In this document: positions 51,738-60,829 of the stretch, one piece after another | Layout of the letters: the number at the start of each line of letters is the position of its first letter | Numbering within the stretch: the stretch's first letter is position 1 | DNA from: Paulinella micropora | Lineage: Eukaryota; Cercozoa; Imbricatea; Euglyphida; Paulinellidae | Assembly (NCBI GenBank): GCA_019918135.1 | Contig: WBZZ01002595.1 | Span: 34,583 to 98,582 of the forward strand | Length of the DNA: 64,000 nt | Reading direction: 5' to 3' | Made by a program: the position numbers and the translations under genes | Notes under the pieces: model-generated | The model's database searches: none | Told to the model about the DNA's origin: nothing | What the model saw: the letters and a program-made list of their open reading frames with translations, nothing else

Positions 51738-52949
51738 ATGAAGTTATTCGGGAAGATTACGGATACATCATCATCGTCAACAACGGGCAACATAATAAAA
51801 GATGCTTTACCTACAACGGCCTTCGGAGAATTGCGAACGGCTACTTTGTCGCCAGTATTACAAAATGTCTTCACTTATGGCATTAATACTCGTTTCTTTG
51901 ACAAAACAGAAACAAACGGCGGGGTGGTATCGTCTGCTAATTCAATGGCGGTTTTGACTACATCGGCCTCAGGTAATTCAACCGCGCAGATTACGACTAT
52001 TGAAAGAGCAAAATACAGGAGTGGTATGGGGTTGGTTGCTAGATTTTCGGCTATATTTCCGTCATCCATCGTAGCAGACACTTTTAATTGCGATATCGGC
52101 ATAGGCACACCAGCAGACAATTTATGCTTTAGACAATCAAATCTGGGAATGTCCGTTGTCAGAACTGCGGGAAGCGTAGAAAATGTGGTAAAACAATATG
52201 CGTGGAACGTTGATAAATGTAATGATACTGGAAACTTCCCCGCGATTGATTTCACCAAATTGAATGTGTTTGAAATAGTCGTCCAATATCTGGGTGGCGG
52301 TCAGATTACATTCAAAGTTGAAAACCCGCGAACTGGCCGAATGGAAACAATCCACGCAATACAATACGCGAACACTGCTACCACTCCATCATTGGATCAG
52401 GCGGCGTTTGCTGTTTATGCGAAGGCGTATTCGTCAAGCCTTCAATCCGTTGTAATGAAAACGGCGAGTATGTTTTTGGCGGTTGAGGGGACTATTGATC
52501 GGACTATTGCTATAACCAATTCGTATGACAATGTCAAAACTATAGGAGCAACTGAAAATGCCATATTTACTATTAGAAACCGCGCCACATTCAACAGCAA
52601 AACAAACTATAACATAATCTACTTTGAGAATTTATGTATTAGCAATTCGGATACTAAAACGTGTATCGCGAGAATTATTCTTAATACCACATTAGGAGGA
52701 ACACCTTCTTACTCTAATTACGATACCGCCACATCATTGGCCGAGGTAGATACGGCGGGGACAACAAGAACGGGTGGAAGCGTGATATTTACTTATGTAT
52801 TGTCTGCTGGCTCATCCATATATATTGATTTGTCTCAATATAACATCAAGATAGGGTCAGGTAAGACATTTACTATATCCGCACAAAATACGAGCGGTGG
52901 AACGGCGAGAATTTACGCTTCTATTAATTTTATTGAAGACATCATCTAA
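51738..52949 (+). CDS. Probable virion surface protein, beta-rich
   Basis: 403 residues from the ATG at 51738 (MKLFGKITDTSSSS), preferred over an in-frame start at 51711 because that one lies inside an AT-rich promoter-like stretch. The protein is Thr/Ser/Asn/Ala-rich with alternating hydrophobics throughout and ends in short beta-like repeats (IYIDLSQYNIKIGSGKTFTI). No catalytic motif. The N-terminus (MKLFGK) recalls that of 35580-36209 (MNIFGR), so they may be related capsid decoration or spike proteins. Looks whole. Confidence 0.65.
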   Translation: MKLFGKITDTSSSSTTGNIIKDALPTTAFGELRTATLSPVLQNVFTYGINTRFFDKTETNGGVVSSANSMAVLTTSASGNSTAQITTIERAKYRSGMGLVARFSAIFPSSIVADTFNCDIGIGTPADNLCFRQSNLGMSVVRTAGSVENVVKQYAWNVDKCNDTGNFPAIDFTKLNVFEIVVQYLGGGQITFKVENPRTGRMETIHAIQYANTATTPSLDQAAFAVYAKAYSSSLQSVVMKTASMFLAVEGTIDRTIAITNSYDNVKTIGATENAIFTIRNRATFNSKTNYNIIYFENLCISNSDTKTCIARIILNTTLGGTPSYSNYDTATSLAEVDTAGTTRTGGSVIFTYVLSAGSSIYIDLSQYNIKIGSGKTFTISAQNTSGGTARIYASINFIEDII

Positions 52950-52998
52950 CCACACACAGGAAGGCTTCTAAAACAAAAAAAAATGTTTCCTTTATAGT

Positions 52999-53628
52999 TT
53001 ACAGACCAAATGTGGCTAAACCAATTGGATTTTTTTTGTGATAACTTAATACGCTAATTCTATTTACTATTTTTCTATTACTCTCCCTGTATTGCTTTTT
53101 ATATTCAATTATTGTATCTCTGTTTTTTTCATAGTATTCCTTTTTTTGTTGAAGAAGTTTATGAGCATTTACTTCTCTATATTTTTTTCTTCTTTGTGCT
53201 ACGTGTTCTTTGTTTTCTTCGTTCCATTTTTTACAGGTTTGTGCCACTTGTTCCTTATTTTTGGTTCTGTATTCTTTTGCCCTTTGTAAAAGATATGTTT
53301 TATTATCTCCGTAATATTCTTTGTGAGTTCTGCCTTCTATTCGCTTATTCACACAATTTTCTGTGGATCTTATTACCTCGCCCTCTCGTCTGTTTAATTG
53401 TTCCCTATTTTCACATGGATAATCTTCAACCAATTCAATAAAAACATCATCGTATTTAACTATTTCATAAGAAGAAGTATAATGATATTCACCTTTCATC
53501 CATTTTTCGTAGTCTTTTTTGTGTGCATATAATCGCTTATATAAAGGTTGAGTAGATGAACCAATATATACTTCATTCGTTTGATATGACCTGATGCTGT
53601 ATAGTTTGGCTTGTTTATAGTCTGGCAT
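52999..53628 (-). CDS. GIY-YIG endonuclease, copy 2
   Basis: 209 residues. Domain order matches copy 1 (40539-41195): AKLYSIRS, VYIGSSTQPLYKRLYAHK, RREGEVIR, NCVNKR, then NKEQ/NKEH tail repeats, ending in LATFGL where copy 1 ends in LSAFGL. It lacks the CxC finger at the end of copy 1. Sequence identity in the nuclease domain is high, so the two arose by duplication or by the spread of one mobile nuclease gene. Looks whole. Confidence 0.85.
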   Translation of the reverse strand: MPDYKQAKLYSIRSYQTNEVYIGSSTQPLYKRLYAHKKDYEKWMKGEYHYTSSYEIVKYDDVFIELVEDYPCENREQLNRREGEVIRSTENCVNKRIEGRTHKEYYGDNKTYLLQRAKEYRTKNKEQVAQTCKKWNEENKEHVAQRRKKYREVNAHKLLQQKKEYYEKNRDTIIEYKKQYRESNRKIVNRISVLSYHKKNPIGLATFGL

Positions 53629-53708
53629 CGGTTTATATCTTTTTATATCTCATTTGTTTAAATAGTTTAAACAAAAAAAGAAGGATATTATATCATATAA
53701 TACGTTAT

Positions 53709-53993
53709 CTATACATAATGCATAGATTGTATTTGCGCGTCAACTTTCTTTTCTATCTCTATTGACATTTTTTTTATGTATTCAAAATCTTTGTTTTTGA
53801 TTAACTTTTCTGTTATACGTGCGTGATTTCTCTTCAAATATATGTAGAATTGGTCAATATTAACACCGCAGGGGATTGGTTCTTTATGTTGCTGTCGTCG
53901 GCATGAGTTGATGTTTTTGATTAGAGTAAATAGTATATCTAAATTTTGTATGTAGGTTATTATATCTATACATTCTTTTTTTTGCTTAAGCAT
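53709..53993 (-). CDS. Small PLV protein after the penton-like piece
   Basis: 94 residues from the ATG at 53993 (MLKQKKECIDIITY), which overlaps the stop codon of the penton-like piece, a sign of shared expression. It is mostly helical and lysine-rich with two internal Cys (NSCRRQQ, IPCGVN). No known family. Confidence 0.5.
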   Translation of the reverse strand: MLKQKKECIDIITYIQNLDILFTLIKNINSCRRQQHKEPIPCGVNIDQFYIYLKRNHARITEKLIKNKDFEYIKKMSIEIEKKVDAQIQSMHYV

Positions 53994-54509
53994 GATACAC
54001 CTTGAGAAGAATTGAAACTTCAAAATTGACAGGACATTCAAGCACTTCACCGCCCGCATTTCTGATTACAATATCAATAGACCTTAAACTTTTCGTCGTA
54101 TTAAATGGCACATAATCGGCGACATCATTAGAACTCTCAAAATAGCACTGGACTCCATAGGGTTTATCTAGATTACATTTACCAATGACAGAGAAATTAC
54201 CATTTGCTTCAACTAAACCAGACTGATTTAAAGCACGGCTATGGACATAAACGGCCGTTTCACCGATTAGATTGACTATAGATTGCATGGTGCTACTCGC
54301 CGCCGCCGAGATATCGGCAGTTAGTCCTATCTTGTCTCTAATCGTGCTATTATCGTAATCAAAAGCATACGTATCACCAGTGAAAGCAAAATTCAATTTA
54401 TTAACGGAGTTCAAAGTTATAACTACAGAGTTAGGGGTAATTGCTGAATTAATTGCAGTTTGAAGGGCGGTAATAAATGTATCAATGGTGTATTGATTTT
54501 CTGTTATGA
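53988..54509 (-). mobile_element. Penton-like (minor capsid) fragment, second part
   Basis: A fragment resembling the C-terminal part of penton proteins in PLVs and virophages: TIDTFITALQTAINSAI, an AFDYDNSTIRDKIGL stretch, then a jelly-roll-like end with LRSIDIVIRN. It lies next to the right terminal repeat, on the strand opposite to the other penton-like fragment. The element's right part has been rearranged. Not intact. Confidence 0.6.
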
Positions 54510-54690
54510 TTGTCGTTATTTTGTCTAAATCTCTCTTATTGTGCTTCATGTGTCGTTTTTTGTAAAACAAAGTTATGTTTTTGATATATTTGAATGTCTG
54601 TTTTTGTTGTGTCCTATGTTGTTTTTTTATGTTTCTAATGCTTGTTTTATAATATACTACATAGACCTGTCTATCCAACATAAATGATCA
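54510..54690. repeat. Right terminal inverted repeat of the PLV
   Basis: Reverse complement of 29310-29490 with few differences, ending in AACATAAATGATCA against a TA tract. Confidence 0.9.
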
Positions 54691-54714
54691 TATATATATA
54701 TATATATATATATT

Positions 54715-54786
54715 GATGCATCACTACACTGTTAGTGATGAATATTTTTCTTAGCGATATCGATGACGGTAGTGATGATCATTACC
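54715..54786 (+). repeat. 72-bp direct repeat, right of the PLV
   Basis: Matches 29139-29210 with about two differences. It lies between two short TA tracts (54691-54714 and 54787-54813). Confidence 0.9.
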
Positions 54787-54813
54787 TATATATATATATA
54801 TATATATATATAT

Positions 54814-55375
54814 TTGCATTAGTGAAAAAGTTATAATTAGTGATGATTGAATTTGAAATACGTAGTACGTATACGTATATACGTAGTGATCATCACTAGT
54901 GATCTTGATGAAAGTTAGTGATGAAATACGTAGTGATCATCACTACGCTAGTAATCTATATATGATGAACGTTAACGTTAGCGATGAAATACGTAGTGAC
55001 CATCACTACGTTAGTGATGTGTTACAAAACTAAGAAAAGTTCGTGATAAAAACCATAGTGACGAGCACTAGGGTAGTGATCTTATTTAGAGTGTTTCTCA
55101 GTGATGATCACTACACTCTCAAGCTAATAGAATTCTAGTTATCATCACTAAGTGTCATATTCAAGTAATCATCGATATCACTACCTTGTGAGTATCTATC
55201 ACTAAGGTCATATTGACAGGAACTAGTCACAAGTTATATTGAACATCATATTAAACTTATTTGTAATCTGTCTCTGTATGAAATATGAGCGTCACTAGGA
55301 TATTTTTAATAATCAGTGTCTTGATTTAAAAGGTAGACTGTGTCTAAAATATTGCTGGATTCAATGAATTTCTTA
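54814..55375. repeat. Field of TAGTGAT/ATCACTA palindromes
   Basis: No gene. The motif TAGTGAT and its complement recur many times, often as near-perfect palindromes such as ACGTAGTGATCATCACTACG. The same motif appears left of the PLV (29084-29160) and again at 56340-56410 and 58530-58600. A gttaacgtta string at 54970-54979 echoes the GTTAAC repeat at 29060. Confidence 0.7.
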
Positions 55376-56130
55376 CATCTGTGTCTCCTGCTGATCCAAG
55401 AAGTACTCAGCATCGCTATCATTACTTTCCTCACCGTTTGCAAAAATCTCGTTTAGACTAGGAGCGTCACACCTAGAATCCACCCCACCTTGGTCCGCCT
55501 CATCATCTGACGATTCCAGATTAACCTCTAGTATTTATCTTGCTTCTGACAGTTTCTGTTCAGCCTCACTGTCACTCACACATAACGTATCAAGATCAAC
55601 CACAGGAATGTCTTAGTCAGGTGCTGGTGCTGGATCCTTACCATCCACCAACCTATCCACTGCTTCCTGCATATAATCAGGCAGAATGGAATCATCGACC
55701 GGAATCCAATACATGAAGCCACTCTTGGTAGGTACGTCTGCAGTCACGCAAGGCATCTCCAATGAGCTCAAAGGGAGAAACTGCAATTTCTCTCTGCGAT
55801 CGGGAACAGCTTTACATAGCCACATACCACGCTTTTTGGGATCTGCGTAGCACCGCAGAAGCTCTACCGCTGCGAGTTCCAAAGTTATGTCTGGATTGTT
55901 CAATGCCACTGCAAGATAATAGCGGATATATGCATCATATCTCGCACTGCTGCGATTCCCACCTGGAAAATCTCTTTGAGATCTTCCTTTGCAAATGCAC
56001 ATGTTCCTCCTGCGTAACGTTTGTTGAATACTTCACCACATATCATGCACACCGCTCGGACGACTGCCCTCCTGTGCTTAGTAACATCGCAACGAAGAGC
56101 AGAGAAATCAGGACGTTCATTTGTTGGCAT
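55376..56130 (-). pseudogene. Decayed open frame with Cys pair and acidic end
   Basis: On the minus strand a coding-like stretch begins MPTNERPDFSALRCDV at 56130, has a CMICGEVFNKRYAGGTC cysteine motif, then changes frame near 55980 into a part with ITLELAAVELLRCY and FMYWIPVDDS. After a stop at 55613 the sequence still reads as an acidic tail (SSDDEADQGGVDSR) with a further stop inside, to about 55376. A zinc-binding start and acidic end would suit a DNA transposon protein, and the palindromes around it fit a transposon setting, but I do not recognise the family. An intron near 55980 is an alternative to the frameshift. Confidence 0.4.
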
Positions 56131-58530
56131 CTTGTCTTCATCAACTCGAGAAAGCCCTAACTCTCTCCAGACTTTTCCAAGAATGAAATGATATCCATAC
56201 GCTGCTCTTCAGCGAGCTTGTACTTTTTTGTACACATTAACTTGTTTGCATACCATGATCATTATTAATGTAAATCTTGCATACCATGATCATTATTAGT
56301 AATGTCAAGATGTAGTGACTAGACAATATACCTTATGATGACGACCACTATAGTGATCATCACTAAAATGCCAGTGCTCATCACTAAAGATCTAGTGCCC
56401 ATCACTAATTTATATGTGTATGTGCATGGATACCATATGGTATCCATAATTATTAATAGTCCGGATCAGAAAAAATAATATAATCATAAAATTTCAATAA
56501 TATTATTATTAAAGTTTGTTTTCCGGACCCCCAAAGTAAAAAAATATATATATAAAAAGTTTCGAAGGCGCTTGCCTTAGTGTCCGAGGGCCTCCGCCAC
56601 AAAGTCATTTTTACCCCTGATACCATCTGGTATCATGTTGAAATTGGTACTTCAAATAAATGTATTTTCAAGAAAATATAATGTATTTCAACATTCAGAC
56701 ATAGAATAATGCGGAGTGAGGCACCTGTGTGCCCCCCTAAAAAATTTTTATTATGACTATGTCAGTAACATCAACCAGTATCATTTGCCTGCGGTGACAA
56801 ACCAAATGATAAGCAATATCAAAAGAAAGAAAATCTTATTTTGGATGGCATACATAAACAAAACATATGCTTCTATAAACTATCCAAGCAACCATTTTGC
56901 AAAGGGGGGTGGGAGAGATGATATGTGAACAAGAAAATAAAAATGCTAAAATATAGGTAGGCCAAAATGCATAGGAAGAATCATGATAACAGCAATAGAA
57001 ATGAAGTTGTAATAATTTTGAAAAACAAAGTTTTTTTCAAAATAAGTTAACATTAAAAACCAAGCATGCTAACATTTTTCAAATCTCTATCCTATAAACT
57101 AGCTATATGCAGACTGATAGGGCAAGGCAATACCTGAAAATTCTCACAAGAAGGAGCAAAACCAGCTAGCAAACCTAAAAAACAAACATCTATGAGGAAG
57201 TCGGAAAGGAAAACAACATACCTTTTGAAGCACTGAATACAACTCCAGGAATGAAAACCTATAGCCAGCTTCAAAATATCTTAACACACAAATGAACATA
57301 CATAACATACATGACTATTGCATGATTTTCGTGAAACATGTGATTGTAGGTGTACTTGCACATATTATTTATTTTAAAAACTGTCTGTATTTTTCTCAGT
57401 GACTCTGGTGTGCAACACATATGTAAAATTGTCTTCACGTTCATGTGCAACCATAACATGAGTTGTGCTTGAACGAAATGTTTCAAAATTGACATATTAC
57501 TTGAAATGCAAGAAAATGTGAAAACGATAAGAAAACAACAGGCAACAAAAACACACAAAATGTATGATTTATTTACTAGAGTTCTCTGCACACACAACGC
57601 AACCAACAAATCGAAAGACACAGATAGATAGAACAGAATATGAGAGTGCTAGGATGAACTGGCATTCCTGTAAATGTTTATATAGCGTGTGTATTCAGTA
57701 AATATGTGTGTCGTGGGAGAAGGCTTCAAAAGGTGTGCTTGGATTGTTTGTTTGTCTGTATGTACACATGTACGCATGTATGTGCATATGTATGTATATA
57801 TGTAGGTACGTAATCGATTGGTACGTAAGTATGTGTGTATGCATGTCTGTATGTATGTAAGGTGTGTATGTATGTAATCGATTTGTCTCACCTCTCCCAG
57901 TCTCAGAAACTCAAAATCTTTCTAACTTCAGGCACTTGTAACACTGCTTGCTTTCTTTTGCTCTGCTCTCCTCTCCTTCTTTATACAGTTATCAAATCTA
58001 CATATCTATTCGTGTTTTTTCTTGCTTTACAAAGCTACAATTCCAACCTGCATGGGAGGGGCATATAATTGAAACCAGGAAACCAAGAAGAAATTTGATG
58101 TATGGAAGCACACACACAAAAAAAATCTAACACTTAAGATTTTTTGTTGTTGTTGATATAAATGCAACCATAAATACCAAAAATCATTATTTCCAATCTC
58201 ACACCCCGCAAAAGCAGCTATTGCTGACAAAAACAACGAAGAGGCACACGACCCTCCACCATTTTTTCAGTCAAAAAATCGACTTCACGTGGGAAAAGTG
58301 CATTGGGAGGGGTCACCCTTCTATAAAAAAAAAACTTCAACTCAAAGTTTTGTCGAGAAATTTTACGGGTCGCTTCCTGGTGACGCGCTCAATAGATTAC
58401 TGTAGTTTATTTTATGATAACGCCTCCGGTTCGATCGCTAGATTTTTTTGAAAACAGGTAACTGAAAAACTGATTCCATATGGTGACACCGGATACCATA
58501 TGGTATCGCCATGAGCATAGACACTAAGAT
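56131..58530. other. AT-rich non-coding DNA with palindromes and microsatellites
   Basis: No gene that I can support. Notable are the palindrome ggataccatatggtatcc at about 56428-56445, repeated as ggataccatatggtatcg near 58491-58508 and weakly near 56619-56634; TAGTGAT motifs at 56340-56410; and a TATG/TGTA-rich microsatellite at about 57745-57880. Open frames of 60-130 residues here are of low complexity or unmatched. Confidence 0.5.
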
Positions 58531-58683
58531 GCTAGTGCACATCACTAAAACGGTAGTGATCATCACTACGGTTTACCATCAGTCACTAGCAATTTAGTGA
58601 CGGTCACCCTCTTTCATACTCTTTCTTTCTTTCTTTCTTTCTTTCTCTTTCTTTCCTTTCTTTTTTTTTTTTTTTTTTTTTTT
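58531..58683. repeat. TAGTGAT motifs, (CTTT)n and poly-T
   Basis: Another cluster of TAGTGAT/ATCACTA motifs (58531-58605) is followed by a CTTT repeat (about 58618-58660) and a T-run to 58683. It closes the palindrome-rich region to the right of the PLV. Confidence 0.7.
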
Positions 58684-58742
58684 GTTGCAAAATTACCTGT
58701 TCGGTGATCCACGTGCCTTGCTTGTTCAATGCCACTGGGTCG

Positions 58743-59363
58743 CTAGGTATTTTGCGCAGTTTGGTTACGCGCAGAACACGAAAAAGACGCGCTAAACACT
58801 TGAGTACTTTTTGTTTGATGCCCAGAAGGGCCGCAAAAACGAATAAAAAACGAAGCGTCCGCTACCGTGGCCTTGCCAAATGTTCCGTACGGTGACCCCG
58901 TCCCACGCTGCCCTCGCAGTGCCCGGACTGCCATGTAACGTATGTCGATCTCCTTCCTGATAGACATTCCCAAGGCCATGTTCGAGTACTGCTTGTTGAT
59001 CTTGGTCAATTCAGCTACGCGTGCAGCAAAGAGAGCTTCTTCTCTTATGCGTCGAGCCTCGCATTGTGCGGTCGTGTCATCACGCTCTCTGCGTACAGGT
59101 CTTGGCTGACCTGGCAGCAGCTTGTGTTTGGGATGTTTCTTTCCTTCAGAGTCGTTTGATGTCATTGCAACAATATGCGCAACGGCGTTTTCGTCAACGT
59201 GCATTCCATCAACCATCATATCCAGCACAGAATCGAAGGCAGGGATTCCTTGGCATGCATTATAATACTTGACACCTTGAGAATGGTGCGGCTTTTGGAA
59301 CGGACGAAGACCTTCGTTATGTCGTCGCACGTGGAACGCCTCTACAGGCTCTTTACCGGCCAA
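58743..59363 (-). CDS. Uncharacterised open frame
   Basis: 206 codons without a known domain. The middle is charged and helical (QCEARRIREEALFAARVAEL, then TKINKQYSNMALGMSIRKEI). The first ~20 codons lie inside the dispersed repeat at 59305-59680, so the true start may be further in. A donor-like CAG|GTAATT lies downstream on the minus strand near 58690, so this could be one exon of a longer gene, or chance. Different in base use from the AT-rich DNA to its left. Confidence 0.4.
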   Translation of the reverse strand: MAGKEPVEAFHVRRHNEGLRPFQKPHHSQGVKYYNACQGIPAFDSVLDMMVDGMHVDENAVAHIVAMTSNDSEGKKHPKHKLLPGQPRPVRRERDDTTAQCEARRIREEALFAARVAELTKINKQYSNMALGMSIRKEIDIRYMAVRALRGQRGTGSPYGTFGKATVADASFFIRFCGPSGHQTKSTQVFSASFSCSARNQTAQNT

Positions 59364-59680
59364 GTTGGACCGTGGCTGGTCGAACGTCGAACGACTTCGA
59401 GCCTTCAGCCTCTGCGACGAGCAACTGCTTCACTCGCACTGGGCTCCAGTGACCAGGTATCTGTTTGTTACACACCGTGGCAGCAAACAGTGGCAGAAAT
59501 AAGTTCTCACTGCTCTGGCCCCAAACACGAACAACACAACATCCCTCTGGGTGTTTGGACTAGCCGCTTTCTTCAGTTCTTGGGAACACTCCCCAAGGGC
59601 TCGGAAGCCTCCGTTGCGCTTCAGGATCTCCAAAGCTTCCGCATAACCTATTGACGTACGATGTACCGAAGAATGACTTT
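59305..59680 (+). repeat. Dispersed ~350-bp repeat, copy 2
   Basis: Matches 4020-4366 in the same orientation with scattered substitutions and small indels. It ends ~80 bp before the LTR of element III. Confidence 0.75.
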
Positions 59681-59757
59681 AACTTTCAGAAGCAAAACCA
59701 AAACCAATTCCATACCGCAGAATTCCCTTTCACAATCATCGTCGTGAGCACAGCTCC

Positions 59758-59996
59758 TGTAATGCCCCCAACGATAGCTCGAAAAAAGTCGGTAATACAA
59801 CCAAACACAGTCCTCAAGAATGAGAATGATGTCTCGTTATATTAGCTCAGTGAAGCCAAAAAGGAAAACGGCAACAGACCAGGAATAAAATGGCATCAGG
59901 TCCAATCCGGACAAATAATACTGAAAAACAAGCTGGTGCACCTGTCACCAGGAAAAGGTATTTTTTACCGGCTATCCGGGGGGTGATGCCTACAGT
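59758..59996 (-). mobile_element. 3' LTR of element III
   Basis: 239 bp with TG...CA ends, about five differences from the 3' LTR of element II. Confidence 0.9.
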
Positions 59997-59997
59997 A

Positions 59998-60307
59998 CCC
60001 CCTCCCGATTTTATGACGGAAATAGCATTTTCGTCATACACCTTCTGATTTCTTTCTGCAAATAGTATGCGCTATGGAGTCATGCCACACAGCGCATCGA
60101 CCCACGGATAGACGCTAAAAGACGATAAATATATCCTCATACGGCACGTCAAAGCGGATTCTCTAGCCTTTCTTGTAAATTTTGAACTCCTTCCTCTCAA
60201 TTTCTTTTTTTTTTCGGCAGTATGTCAAGAACAAACGTACTATTAATAAAAAAATACAAGCAACGTGGTGCTGTAGTACGATTCCCCCTTTGATCTCCTT
60301 CTTCTTC

Positions 60308-60339
<32 letters not shown>

Positions 60340-60829
60340 CACAGGGAGATCGTAAGTACATTGTCTTTTTTAATGACATACCCTTGTATAAGGCGGATAT
60401 CCTATGATATAGTATTAGGGGGCCAGTCCTAATAGCTATATCCGAAGTCGAGGTGTATGTACCCGACCCTGCGATATACCGACACAAGTAGAGATTGACC
60501 GTGCTCAGGTACGACAGTATATGATCTATCGTAAAAAATAATTTAATGAAAGTTTCAGAGAACATTTCATTTTCGAGAACATCATCCCAGGACTTGGAAA
60601 GGGTCATACCCGGGAACACCATCGCTCAATACACTAGCGATCCCCGTATACGGTGTAGTATCATCGTCGATCGACCTTTCGCACTCGTATGTTGCGATCG
60701 AATGCCAAGTTATATCACTGAGTCTTTTTAATATTCATATTGATAACTGATGATGCATGATCAAATCATGATACGCCGTGGGCAATCAATCAGTTTATTT
60801 GAGACGCATAAAGAAAAATAGTTTCTTTG
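59998..60829 (-). other. 3' untranslated part of element III
   Basis: Nearly identical to the matching stretch of element II, including the purine tract next to the LTR and the ATT microsatellite (about 60312-60340). No gene is called. Confidence 0.6.

Larger units (their letters stand above)
29310..54690. mobile_element. Endogenous Polinton-like virus (PLV)
   Basis: A 25.4-kb AT-rich insertion bounded by inverted repeats of ~180 bp whose outer ends read TGATCATTTATGTTGG. The gene set is that of a PLV or virophage relative: TV-Pol plus superfamily 3 helicase, FtsK/HerA packaging ATPase, double-jelly-roll capsid region, penton-like pieces, tyrosine recombinase, GIY-YIG nucleases and a large fibre. 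No protein-primed family B polymerase and no DDE (RVE) integrase are seen, so it is not a classical Polinton. Many genes look whole; about four or five breaks affect the capsid, penton and recombinase regions. Internal copies of terminal sequence suggest past recombination. Age is unclear but the many intact genes argue against great age. Confidence 0.9.

Noticed and set aside
29310-54690. Classical Polinton/Maverick
   Set aside because: No protein-primed family B DNA polymerase or retroviral-type integrase is visible; the TV-Pol/S3 helicase and tyrosine recombinase fit a PLV or virophage relative.
57649-57891. Thr/Tyr/Ile-rich open frame on the minus strand
   Set aside because: It is a translation of the TATG/TGTA microsatellite.
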